NCBI GenBank assembly: GCA_963920665.1
Contig: OY987267.1
Location: forward strand, 23,498,001 to 23,562,000
Direction of reading: 5' to 3'
DNA from: Straminergon stramineum
Taxonomy: Eukaryota > Streptophyta > Bryopsida > Hypnales > Calliergonaceae
DNA: 64,000 nucleotides
The notes beneath the pieces are model-generated. The model saw only the letters and a list, made by a program, of their open reading frames with translations. It was not told the DNA's origin and searched no databases. A program made the position numbers and the translations under genes. Below, one piece after another: positions 22,626 through 33,586 of this stretch; position 1 is the first letter of the stretch; the number at the start of each line of letters is the position of its first letter.

Positions 22626-22725
22626 CTTTTTCTTTCTTTCTTTTCGACACAAAATGAAACTGGAATTTCATTGCAAGAAAAAAGATACAAGTGGCCTGGT
22701 GGCCTGGTGGGGATCAGCAACTTAC
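22626..22725 (-). mobile_element. 5'-truncated LINE 3' tail
   Basis: A T-rich run, then gacacaaaatgaaactggaa and tttcattgcaa, matches the 3' end of the LINE at 6881-6920. Only about 100 bases are recognisable. It is a second dead-on-arrival copy of the same LINE family. Confidence 0.55.
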
Positions 22726-22899
22726 ATGCAAGTTGCCGTTTCAGTTAGTGGGAGGCTTGCAGCAGTACAGTATTGACGCAGTATTTATTACTGCAGCAAT
22801 AGGGGCGCCAGTATGACTTTCCCGAAGCTTGACTGCAGTGCACGAAACCTTCATCAATGCTGAAGTGGCTGTTGTACCGACTAGCAGGTCCCCTGCTTA

Positions 22900-23368
22900 G
22901 AGCATCTCCACCGGTGCCCTCTAAAAGGGACACGCCAAAGCGCTTTTGGCGTGTGGCAGTCTGACGACAGGCCCCGCTTGTGTACCAAGCCCCCACCAGT
23001 GCACAGAAAAAATCCAAATTCCGAGGTAGCAATTGTGACAGTCTGACAAGCCCACATCCCCAGGCCATGAGGTGGAGTTCACAATTAGTATATTACCGAG
23101 CTGACTGGGGAGGGGGGTCCAACGAAATGAATGCAGGTCCGGAATTCATTACCACCCCACCATCGAAAACATAACCACGCAATATTTTCGTCAGTACCGT
23201 GCCAGAAGTCAAACAAGTGAGACACTGGAAGATGGAGTGTGGCGATGCAAATTTCCTGTGGCCTGCGTTGACAAACGCTTCAGGCTGCAACTGGTGGGTC
23301 TACTAAAAGCTTCCGGGAACGCCAAACCCTTTGCCGGGGAAATATAGCGTGACCCGGTGGAGATGCTC
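22900..23368. mobile_element. Harbinger/Tourist-type MITE
   Basis: A 469-bp element with perfect 15-bp inverted ends (gagcatctccaccgg at 22900-22914, its complement at 23354-23368) and a TTA duplication at 22897-22899 and 23369-23371. The gagcatctcca end and TTA target are typical of plant PIF/Harbinger MITEs. It is GC-richer than its surroundings and holds an internal hairpin (cacgccaaa, 5-base loop, tttggcgtg). No transposase is encoded. It sits within R1 copy A. Confidence 0.9.
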
Positions 23369-25488
23369 TTAACTTTTACTCGACATGTGCAAACAGCCCC
23401 GTCCCCGTCCCTGGACCCCCTCCCCCCAACTCACTTAACTTAATGACGCCGTCAGTCTCGAAACACAAAAACTGCAGCCCCCCATCAATTCTGTATAGTA
23501 GAACCGCCAATGACCAACCACTTAAGGAATCTGTGCATGCTCCGGAGCTGTTCAAGGCAATTTTAATTTCCAGCCCTGTGGACAGATAGAAATCATGGGC
23601 ATTGCCAAAGTTTCGTAATTTTTTTCTTCAAAATAAAATTGTTATGAATTTTAGAAGCCAAAAGTTGGCCTGCTCCCATCCCCAATATATAGATTCTTCA
23701 ATCACTGCTCATCTAGAGACTAATTGGGCTCTCAAATCGAAACATATCTGTCATTATAGTAATGGCTACAAGATGGTTGGAAACTGAAAATTTAATGATT
23801 ATCTATCAATCCTCTCTCTATTGAATTTCCCATTGCCTATTTCTTGACCATGGGTTCTGGCTGGTAATGGGCGGTTCTACCATAGATCTTAAGTTATTCT
23901 CAAGATCTTCTACTCAATAGAAACAAAATAAAGTATTTTCAACAATTATCAAAAATGAAATTGTGTTAGTTGTTGATGAAAATGTAGTAAGTTGTTTCAT
24001 TTATGTCAAAAAATAAATAAATAAATAAATGTCGTAAGTTACTGTACATATGCCGGGAAGGTGAATAATAATTGTATTTTCAAAGGTGGGGAATTAGATT
24101 TACAATGACTGACAAACGAAATTGAGTACAAGTTTGAAACATTTTCATTCAAACAACTATAACATGAGCATCAATGGACCAAGTCCAAAAGTAACATATA
24201 CACGAAAGTTGTAGAGTGCAACATACTACACATTATTATGGAAGTTTGAAGAAAAAGTTAGTTGTGATTTGGAAGAAAATTGAATTGAGAGTAAGCCATT
24301 TCCAAAACTCAATTTTGTTCAACATGATTTGGAATTACTTTATCTTTTGTCAATTTTTTCTTAAAACTCATAATTTGTTTTTGGTGCCTTGGCTTGTTGG
24401 TATACATCATTTTAGATTTTTGTACACAAAAATTGAAGGAAATTGATATTTATAGAAATGAAAATATTAGCAATTTGACAAACATGCAAATGATGTTAGT
24501 TCTCACAATCTTTGATTATTTTTTTGGAATTGAAAGCATGGGATAGCAGTAGATATGATTGTAAAGAGAGTATAGGTTGCAATAAAGGCCATAGTTATAT
24601 CTTAATGCCCTTGCATTTAAAATATTTGTTGAATTAGGCAATGCGTTCAATTTATGTTTCACAACAATATAATGCATTTTAGGTTCAATTTTTTGGTACA
24701 AAAACTAGAGTTCATAATGCACATAATTGATTCAACACATTAAAAATAAATCAAATTATCATTATCAATATAGTCAATCATAATGCGCCACAACTATGTC
24801 AGGAATTACACTATAATTAATCACTATTTATCTATACCTCCACGGAAAGAGAGCACCCTACACTGCCAAAACCAGGTGGGTGCGTGATTAAGAATGGGTT
24901 GCATCCTACGGTGGTCGTCAACTATAAGAATCCTTAATGATGTCAATGCAAGTGTTCTACAATGCTCCACAAAAGCAAGATTCTCCTTGACCAAGCATTT
25001 AGGCAATGAACTCAATCAACATAATCATTTTAATATTTCTTGAAACATATTTGGAAGTTGAAAAATTGGGATTTGTATTGGGGCATGGCAATTGGCAAAT
25101 CAACTAACTCCCCAAATGTGAGGAAAAAGGTCTATAGTAGTAGTAAAGCAAGGACTTTTTGCCATCATCAATTGAGGATGCCTTTACAAGAATTGATAGC
25201 CTTGGCAATGGTTGCTTGCTTCAAGGGGTAAAAAGAATTTGGTCAAAGCATTGAGGGGAATAAGGAACTTCTTGTGAGTTGGGCCAAAGATTCATTACAC
25301 CTACCAAGAGGATGAAATAGCTCTCAAATTATCAAATTGTGATGATTGAATTTCATAAACAAATTTTGATTTAAAGCATCCTAGAGGTGAAGACAAGAAT
25401 ATCTAGTTGAGATATATAATCAATAGAAAACACATGAAATCTCATTATTAATAAATATTTCTCATTCATTCTTAACAATGTCTATTAA

Positions 25489-26144
25489 CCCTAGAATGTC
25501 CAAACTCATCTCCAAAATCGATGATTTGAGAAAAATCATCATAAATCACTATTTAGAAGCATATTTTGGAATTGACATACAAACAAAAGTTCTAGACTAT
25601 AAGTTGTAGATTCCATCCGTATGGTTAGATTCACCAATGCTATCATCAATATTTTTTTATAAATTTTGAAAGGGAAATTTCAAAATTCCTTCATAATTCA
25701 ATTACAAGCAAAATATTAGCATTTTTTGAGTAAAATTTGTAGGAGTGGATTTGAAATGACATTCTCTTCATATGGTGATTTTCTGAAATTTTTGTGCTCT
25801 TAAAATCTATGACCTCATTTTGGCAAATCCAATTTTGAACTAAAGTCAATGCAATTTGAACACTTAACATACTTACACATTTGTAATTTTAGAAAAATAT
25901 GTACTCTAGTAAGGTAGGAGGCTCTTGAAGTGTCCATTTAAGCCTACCTAGATAGGATTTGCAATTAGAACCCGGACACTTCAAGAGCCTCCTACCTTAA
26001 CACCAAATCCAAACTTTGGATAGGATAACAACTTGATAAAGTATCTTTACAAATTAGGATGACTTTCATCCAAGCAATAATGAGAAGACACAATAGTTTC
26101 AATCTGTTCCTTGTCCACTTTTGGGACGTTGGAGCGCTCCATAG
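25489..26144. mobile_element. TTAA-flanked 656-bp insert in R1 copy A
   Basis: Copy A reads ...TTAA (25485-25488), insert, TTAA (26145-26148) attgaaggt; copy B at about 38515-38530 reads through with a single TTAA attgaaggt. The insert begins ccctagaatgtcc. Its right end (gcgctccatag) does not mirror the left end, so true terminal inverted repeats are not shown. It contains a perfect 26-bp hairpin at 25910-25999 and no coding sequence. Confidence 0.55.
25910..25999. repeat. Perfect 26-bp inverted repeat with 38-base loop
   Basis: 25910-25935 and 25974-25999 are exact reverse complements (aggaggctcttgaagtgtcc within the left arm). In this diverged region an exact 26-bp pairing stands out and implies recent origin or maintenance. 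Confidence 0.85.
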
Positions 26145-28870
26145 TTAAATTGAAGGTGGTTGTGTAGATGAGAATCAATTAATTGTAACTAATAGTATGG
26201 AAGAACAAATGAAAAATATCTATTATAATGGTGAGAATGATGAAGTAGGCTACCTACACCCTACGTTTTTTCTCCTAAAACACTAAAAACTAAATTTAAA
26301 TAAGATTTTCAATTCTCATTGTTGTAAATAGATGCCACAATTGCCCATTAAATGAAACAATTTGTTTCTTTACTTCATCAATCAAAATAGATTGATTTCA
26401 TCTTTCCACACGCATGTACACCCATAAAATAGAATTCTTTTTTTTATAACAAAAGCAACTAAACTTTGAGCTACTAAAAGAATTGGAGCTTTCTCTTTAG
26501 ATATAAAATAATTATTCTTTTGATTGTTTGGATTTCTCTTCAAAATCACACTATACAAAGTTTGAAATGAAGAGGTCAAAAGATGATGATTGAAAGCTAT
26601 CATTAAAATGTCAAGAAAGAAATCAAGAATCAAAAGTTACTAGAACTCATTCAAAAACCCAAAAAACCAATTGATCAATCCAAGATTCTAGTGACCTTTT
26701 CAAATCGTCATATTAAAAATCATAAGTTTTGCATATTGGTGTGGAATTTCACAAACTTTGTATTGTTGGAAAGCTAATTTTAATGACAATTCAATTATAA
26801 AGAATTACAGATTTAAAAAACAAGTAGTAACTATATAGCCTATCCAAATTGATAATGACTGAAAGTTGGCTTAAAAAGAATTTAGAATTTGAATTACCAC
26901 TTTGTTTATGTACAACTTATTGTTGTTGACTTCCTTTGAATGTTAACTTGAAAAGGTCCCCTCTATGACCACATTTTTAACCTTCAAAGTCTCTCTCTTT
27001 GTATGTTCCCATTTTGCAACTAAATATGAAAGAATTTCTTATATTTTTTTTTCAAACATTTAATCAAATGTCTTCTTTGAGTCAACAAAAATTCAAATCT
27101 TATTGTGAAAATTTGAAATTATTGTGAATTTTTGAATTAAAATGGAAGAGATTCGTATCAAATATAAAACTTAAATGAAAAATGAACAATGATCTTTATA
27201 GATGCATATTGTAGTGTAGAACATCATGATGCAAATCAATTTATTTTTTCATAGTAAAATTTTAAAAATCAACACTCCATAGTTATAGGTACAAAGTTCA
27301 AATTGTAATAAAATATTGATTTTAAAAAATATATTTAATAGGAGTAGAAACTAGACTTTATCCACTTCTTTTCATTAGTTGGGCTCTCATTAAAAAAATG
27401 AATTCAATTTTTGGATAGTATTTAGAGAAAGGTAAAGGAGCAAAAATTGCAAAAAGATTCTACATGTTGATCTACATCTTTTCCATTTTCTTATGGAAGA
27501 AAGTCCAAAAATATTAGTAGGAAGGAATATCCAACACCAATAGACATTCATTGAAAGCATGATCAAGCAACTCCCTCCAGAATTTATGAAAAAACGATTG
27601 TGCCCATCCTAAAGACCTCTAATATCATTCCAATTGGGATCTATTAGTAAGTCTTTTAGAGCTTCTTCATTACTAATATGAAGTTGATGAGGGAATTTGA
27701 GAATTGGACATGGACAAAGTTTGTCATGATCAAGATGCAGGAGGTTTTGAGTTAAAAGAAATTCAAGGCTTCAATAGGAATATTCTTTGGTGGAGTAGGG
27801 TATACTTTATCTTTGTAAAGATGGTGCCTCCTTTGACCAAAGTAGGAGTGCTATTATGTGAGCCTATGATCATGAGCAAATGAGCCTAAAAGACTATACA
27901 CCTATGTTATAGGTGTCTATATTATAGAAGCCTTCTATGATTATAGAATATCTATAAGATAGATATTTATGTTATAAGCACCTTTAGTAGTTGTAGGATA
28001 TCTCCTATACATATGCTCAAGGCCCATATGTTTGCATTTCCATGTTCAGATGTGAGGATTGTTGCCAAAGTAGTCACCAAAACTTCTCCAATTATTGAAC
28101 CAATATGTGCATTCTTTGTTTCTATAGTGAACAATGAAGTCATCCATCAATAAACTTTTTGGCACTAGCATCCTTCAAGGGTCAAGACAAGAAAAGACCA
28201 AGAAAATACCGTTGAAGAGCTTGGATGTGTATTGGCAATGGTCTAAATGAATTTCATGATCTTCCCCATTGTAATTATTGTGCATACTATGAGCGCTTGG
28301 TAGTCTAACCTTGGATTGAAGGCAAGAGAAGGCTTTGCATTGACAAATGCTAAGGTGATTGCATCTTATTTTGACTTATTTATGCATCCATCCCCTACAA
28401 ATTTTTGCATAAAATTTACATAAATTCTCTATTTTTGAGGTTCTACAATTGACTTTGGATACACCTTAGTTCAACTCTTTAAAATTTTAGAGTTTGTTCA
28501 TATGGTGCCAGAAATATACATTCCAGAAGAACCTAAAATCCCCCAATAACTACCAACACGACCCAACCTTAAAAATTGAAGTTCCATAATCAGACCCATG
28601 CTCAAGCCCTTATTTGCCTAATTTTTGGTATTGTTATGTTGCATGTGAGAAGATGTGAGGAAGTTTTGAGTAGGACCTTCCTTGGAAAGTGAGCTGATCA
28701 ATCAATTGTATGGACAGAATCTATTGTAGCATAACTTCTTGTTTAAGTTATATTGACGGACGTCCAAGCCCATGAAACTGTATGTACTTTTTCATGCAGG
28801 GACTCATCCAATATGAAACACCCGTTGCTGGTATCTTTTCTGACAGATTACCAAACGTATTGATGGATGC

Positions 28871-30200
28871 ACATCTGAACCAACACAGCAAATCAAAACT
28901 TTCACAGAGCTTGTAAGACATCCACCGCCTATTGCCACCGCTCTTCTCATTTCTGCCCTCCTATACGCATGGAGTACATATCAGAGGGGAATTGTACACC
29001 ACAAGTACATGAGGGCGGAATTGAGAAGGGTGGTGGTAACAGTGTCTGCTGGTTCACCATATTTGTCTTGGGATGATATTTTTCCTTCGTTCCACCATGC
29101 CTTAACCCCTAACTGCTTAACCAACCACACATGGTCAATTTGAAATTTTAGGCTCATTTGGGGATGGGCAGTTAAATTCCTGTGACTGGTTTTAAATTTT
29201 TTACAGGCAGTTTCAAAGGTTAATTACTGAAATTTTTAATTTTTCACTGAAAAAGGTAAATACTTGATTTTTGAGAGGTCCTCAAAGGCATATATGTATC
29301 TTAGTGGAAGAATAAAGCTTGCAAATTTTACTTGATTTCTTGGCTTTGAGCAAAGCTTGTCAATTTCACTTGATTTGAGATCTAAAAAATTGTACTTATC
29401 CATTTGCTTTGAAAATGGTTCCTATGGAAAGAGTAAATTGTTTTCATGATTTTCACCATTGAAAATTTAAACATGCAAATGTTGATTTAGAGTTAATTGC
29501 AATTTCTTCTTATTGAAAAAAATTACATTTCAACAATTGCAAGGTGGATTGTGTAATGAGTTTGATAGCTCTTCATTTGAACTTAAGGGTTTTGGAAATG
29601 CATTTTAGTGTGCTAACACCATTTTTAGTTGGTCATGTCACCTCTAATCCCAAAAAACTTTTATATGCAAGTTTCTAAAACATTGTGGAGAGGGGCAATA
29701 TACTAAAAATAGAAAACATATATTTCTCTTGTTATAATCTCACAACTTCTGTGTAATTTTGCACTCAAAATTGGTAAGCATACTAATAAGCAAGTTCTTT
29801 AAACATCCATATGGTTTAGATTTTGAAAAAAAAAACAATTTGCTTCATTAGGGATAACTATAAGCCCATGCTCTTTTTTCATAGTCAAAACACACTTGGA
29901 AAGGCTTAGGCACTTAGGAGTTAACTGTTGATGAAAATGCACATTTTTGGGTAAAAGGTTTGAATGATGAAATTCAACCATTTGGGAAGAGTTGAAAATA
30001 CTTCTTTTGAAAATTTAATCATCATGATCTTGGAATTGGTAAAATTTCTTGTACTCTTCAAATTTTAGTAGGGTCTACACTAACAAATTAACTAAAGGAT
30101 TCTTTGGTTGGGTTTGTTAACATTTGAATAAATATAGATGAAGGTTTTAGCATTGCTTTTGGCAATACAAGTATATTGAAGAGGTTTTGGGTCTCAAAAC
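28871..30200. other. Gene-free spacer
   Basis: Contains a TTAA-CCCCTAA motif at 29102-29112, like the left end of the element at 37062, and the hairpin at 28935-29036. No gene seen. Confidence 0.4.
28935..29036. repeat. Imperfect hairpin with 26-base arms
   Basis: 28935-28960 pairs with 29011-29036 with about six mismatches (cttctca and ccctc blocks exact), leaving a 50-base loop. It could be a small-RNA precursor or a foldback relic. Confidence 0.4.
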
Positions 30201-31255
30201 ACCGCGGTCGTTATCAAACCCTGGCTCAATAACTTTAGCATAAAGCGCAGTGTCGACGGTGAGTGCTTCTTCTCCTGCGTCCGCATGTGCTTTGACCAAT
30301 GGTCATGGATGATGCCAGACTTTGGAGAAACGCCCAGGCACTGCTGCTGTATCTTCAATTACAAGAAGTATAAGCCTACCATTTAAGCGAAGTCCTCCCC
30401 GAGTTGGTGCCAGCAACTACTGAATCCATGTCTCGATCACAGAAACAACAAGATTTACTGTAGAAAAGAAAGGTCGACGCTGAGCAATGACCTAGCTCTC
30501 AGCTTGCCAGGCTCAGATCCTTGAAGTAGTCCGTATCTTACCTCATTGCTTTCATCAAGTTGTTCTCCATCACTTCGTCTCTCAGCAAACTTTGGAGTGC
30601 AACTCTAGGATACAATTTTCTGTACAAGAGATTCGATGGATGTAGCCAATTGAGCTAGTGGCGATTATAGAGAGTGCGATTTGAGAAGAAGAAATTAGAC
30701 TGCAGGGAGAAGCTTGACGGGAGCAACGTGGCACTCACGAAGGTTAGAAGCATGAAGGTGACACGGGTTTGCAACACCATCGACTCGAAGTTTACCTCCA
30801 GATATGCGTAGTATGAGCTTCCCAAGTGAGTTTGTGGAGACAGCTATCTCATCTTCTGAGACCATTCTGAGCTTATAGGAAGTGACCATCTTGTGCTTTC
30901 AAAAACGATCATCACTCGCATTTTGAAAAAACAGGGGGAAAAGCAATCTCGTTCGAGCACTGGTACCTTAGTTTGTTTCATAGCTGGGCTAGGTCAATCT
31001 CTGCTGAGCCAGAGAGATCTAATATAGCTAGCTAGCCCCAGATACATGATCCAGAAAGTGCAGCTTCACTACCGTCTGTAGGACCAATGAATTTGTGGGA
31101 GGCACGAATCGAAGAAAGCTCATCAGTTAATTTCTTCCAGATTTGCTCTTCAGCATGATATTTCACCAGGAGATAGATAACTTGTAGAACCGCGAGTAGG
31201 CAAGAAATCTCCTCCTCCAACTGCGCCAGTCTTCAGATTTGATCGATCGAGGGCA
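30201..31255. other. Upstream region of the LecRK gene
   Basis: GC-richer than the spacers around it and likely holds the promoter and 5' UTR of the kinase gene. A weak TATA-like taatatagc lies at 31020-31028. Two short minus-strand frames (30695-30889, 64 aa; 31032-31220, 62 aa, starting 36 bases from the LecRK ATG) have protein-like composition but no recognised domain. They may be chance antisense frames or exons of an unseen divergent gene. Confidence 0.3.
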
Positions 31256-33586
31256 ATGGGACTGTATGATCACCACACAACTGCTCTCCTAATCCTAACA
31301 CTGTGCATCATCCATGGCAGCTACATCCTTGTGCAAGCCCAAAACGCCAGCTTTAACTCCCTCCCCTTCAGCTCCCTAGACAATTTCTCAATGGTGGACG
31401 ACGTTCAGTATTATGCAGCCAGAAATTCATTTCTTTTGAACTCGGGGGAGTACTCGCTGGGAAAGCCTAGTTGCGGGTGGTTGTACTACGAAGACAGGGT
31501 GAGGATGAAGGATGCCGCATCTGGTGTAGTGGCTTCTTTCAACACCAGCTTCACATTCTCCATCACAGGCTTAAACTACATCTATAATCAAAATGGATTT
31601 CTTCATTCAGATGGAATGGCTTTCACATTCGGTAGGCACAACAGCAGTATTACGGGGGATGAGGTCGGGGGCGGAAGGTTATGCCTCGGGACAGCTGATA
31701 GCAATCCTCACTTCTTTGCCGTAGAGTTCGACACCTGTCAAAACCTAGAATTAAATGACTCTAGTAACAACCATATTGGGGTCGACGTTAACAACTTGAA
31801 CTCAACATTGTCGTACAATCTTTGTGGGGGCACACTAATCAATTGCACATATCTTGTCAACGGTGGCTCCTTCACTGCGTGGATCGATTATGATAGTCCT
31901 TCCCAGAAACTTGCCGTGTATTTTGCGAATGGATCCTTGAACAATGACGTTTTCAAACCGCCGAGGCCTGTCATCGAGGGAACTCTAGACTTAACAAACC
32001 AATTGGAGGAATATATGTACGTTGGCTTCGCCGGAAGTTCCGGAGGATTCACTGAGGTCCACCGGATTGAAGCTTGGCAGTTTGCGACCTCTGGACTACC
32101 TGAAGTGGTTGCTCCGACAAACTCCAGTACCAGCTCCTCAAGTGGCAGGAAGGCCGGTACCAGCTCCTCAAGTCGAAGAAAGGCCGGTATCATTGCTGGG
32201 GTCTGTGCTGGAGGTGGTGCAGTGCTGCTGCTGGCAGGGATAGTAAGTGCAAAGCGGCGGAGGAGAGCATCTCACACCAAGCAAGGTACAAAGTTTAATA
32301 ATCTCGTGGACCAAAACCTTGTGCCGCGCGCTTTCACGTACAAAGAGCTCAGCAAGGCGACCAAGAACTTCAGCAGAAGTGAAATACTTGGAAGCGGTGG
32401 ATTTGGAACGGTGTACAAAGGAGTTCTCCCCTCCGGTGCCCTGGTAGCAGTGAAACGGATGCGACATGAGAGCAAGCAAGGCGAGGAGGGTTTCCAAGCA
32501 GAAGCCGCCAGTCTCAGCCAGATTCGACACAGGAATTTGGTGCAGCTGCGAGGATGGTGCCACGAGGAGGAGCAGCTCATGCTGGTGTATGACTTCATGT
32601 GCAATGGTGGTTTGGATGAGTGGCTCTTCCAATTTCCTGAACGAAATGAGAAGGCTCGGTCATTACAGTTGCAGTCGGCGGAGTCCCTTCCTCTCATGCT
32701 GCGCCACTCCATTCTCAGGGGTGTCGCTGCAGCTCTAGCATACTTGCACGAGGAATGCAAGCAATGCGTGCTGCATCGCGACATCAAGTCCAGCAATGTC
32801 CTGCTGGATGGAGACTTGAATGCGTACTTGGGGGATTTTGGCCTTGCCCGCCTCATTGACCACCAGAAAATGGAGAAGACGACCATGATGGCAGGGACTT
32901 TGGGCTACATGGCCCCCGAGATGCCAGTCACAGGGAGAGCCACCAAGGAATCAGACGTGTACAGCTTCGGCGTCCTGATGCTCGAAGTGATGTGCGGGAT
33001 GCGGCCGCTTGACGTGAGCGCCATTGAGCGCGGTGACGGCGCATTAGTGGACCGGATATGGCATGCACATGAAATGGGTAATATTCTTCTGTTGGTGGAT
33101 GCAAAACTTGGGACATTTCCACCTCCGGATGCAGATCTCTATGGTGGAATCGAGATGCAAGAGGCGTCATGCTTGTTGCTTTCCGAGGATATGGATGATT
33201 TGAACCCCTCGGCGAGGCACACTTCCAATGCGACAATGGAAGACCAGAAGATGGTGACGAATCTGCTTCACTTGGGCCTTCTGTGCTGTCACCCTAATCC
33301 CGAAGATCGACCATCCATGCGACTCGTGTCCCAGTGGCTGCAAGCTTCTGAGATGTCTCTGCCGCCTCTGCCAAGATGTAAACCGCAAGCGCGGTACTCT
33401 GGGCCTGGATTCTCTCAAATGGCAATGATACGTTCGGTTTCGACGTCTTTGAATTCTGACAACGTCCAGAATGCTGGGGAAGGATCATCCCAATATAGTT
33501 TGCAGCCGTCCTCCGGTGTTTCAGCTGGGGAACATGCGTCCATCGCCACGATCTCTTCATCACATTGGGTGTATTCAGGTCGCTAA
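31256..33586 (+). CDS. L-type lectin receptor-like kinase (LecRK)
   Basis: A 776-residue intronless gene for a plasma-membrane receptor kinase; relatives sense extracellular ligands such as nucleotides or cell-wall and pathogen signals. Residues 1-28 form a signal peptide. About 29-278 is the legume-lectin domain, with D119 (SDGMAF), VEFD at 156-159 and NNHIGVDVN at 171-179 as metal- and sugar-binding loops, and several possible N-glycosylation sites. A Ser/Arg linker (289-310) precedes the membrane segment (about 311-332) and KRRRR. The kinase spans about 373-695: GSGGFG 379-384, K400 in VAVK, E416, HRD 507-509, DFG 527-529, APE 553-555 (followed by Met rather than the common Tyr). It is therefore a catalytically plausible RD kinase. 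The tail is Ser-rich. Five Cys in the lectin domain are unusual for legume lectins. The ATG was chosen because the signal peptide follows at once. No closely linked partner gene is visible. Confidence 0.95.
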   Translation: MGLYDHHTTALLILTLCIIHGSYILVQAQNASFNSLPFSSLDNFSMVDDVQYYAARNSFLLNSGEYSLGKPSCGWLYYEDRVRMKDAASGVVASFNTSFTFSITGLNYIYNQNGFLHSDGMAFTFGRHNSSITGDEVGGGRLCLGTADSNPHFFAVEFDTCQNLELNDSSNNHIGVDVNNLNSTLSYNLCGGTLINCTYLVNGGSFTAWIDYDSPSQKLAVYFANGSLNNDVFKPPRPVIEGTLDLTNQLEEYMYVGFAGSSGGFTEVHRIEAWQFATSGLPEVVAPTNSSTSSSSGRKAGTSSSSRRKAGIIAGVCAGGGAVLLLAGIVSAKRRRRASHTKQGTKFNNLVDQNLVPRAFTYKELSKATKNFSRSEILGSGGFGTVYKGVLPSGALVAVKRMRHESKQGEEGFQAEAASLSQIRHRNLVQLRGWCHEEEQLMLVYDFMCNGGLDEWLFQFPERNEKARSLQLQSAESLPLMLRHSILRGVAAALAYLHEECKQCVLHRDIKSSNVLLDGDLNAYLGDFGLARLIDHQKMEKTTMMAGTLGYMAPEMPVTGRATKESDVYSFGVLMLEVMCGMRPLDVSAIERGDGALVDRIWHAHEMGNILLLVDAKLGTFPPPDADLYGGIEMQEASCLLLSEDMDDLNPSARHTSNATMEDQKMVTNLLHLGLLCCHPNPEDRPSMRLVSQWLQASEMSLPPLPRCKPQARYSGPGFSQMAMIRSVSTSLNSDNVQNAGEGSSQYSLQPSSGVSAGEHASIATISSSHWVYSGR
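32127..32186 (+). repeat. 30-bp tandem duplication in LecRK linker
   Basis: Two 30-base units (32127-32156, 32157-32186) encode TSSSSGRKAG and TSSSSRRKAG just outside the membrane segment. The duplication keeps frame and lengthens the juxtamembrane linker. Confidence 0.8.

Larger units (their letters stand above)
22845..28870 (+). repeat. Dispersed repeat R1, copy A
   Basis: Matches 36950-41495 in the same order and orientation over nearly 5 kb. Shared words include ctccacaaaagcaagattct, agaatcaattaattgtaact, catcaatcaaaatagattg and acaaaaattcaaat. Its 3' part (28628-28800) also matches 50025-50190. It carries two later insertions, 22900-23368 and 25489-26144. No reading frame is conserved between copies, so R1 looks noncoding, perhaps the interior of a nonautonomous or fully decayed element. 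Confidence 0.8.

Noticed and set aside
31032..31220. 62-codon minus-strand ORF starting 36 bases from the LecRK start, as a divergent gene
   Set aside because: No domain, no continuation into further exons that I can support, and it overlaps the expected 5' UTR.
32272..32886. 204-codon minus-strand ORF opposite the LecRK kinase domain
   Set aside because: It is the antisense shadow of a GC-richer coding region; no domain, and the plus-strand kinase motifs explain the conservation.
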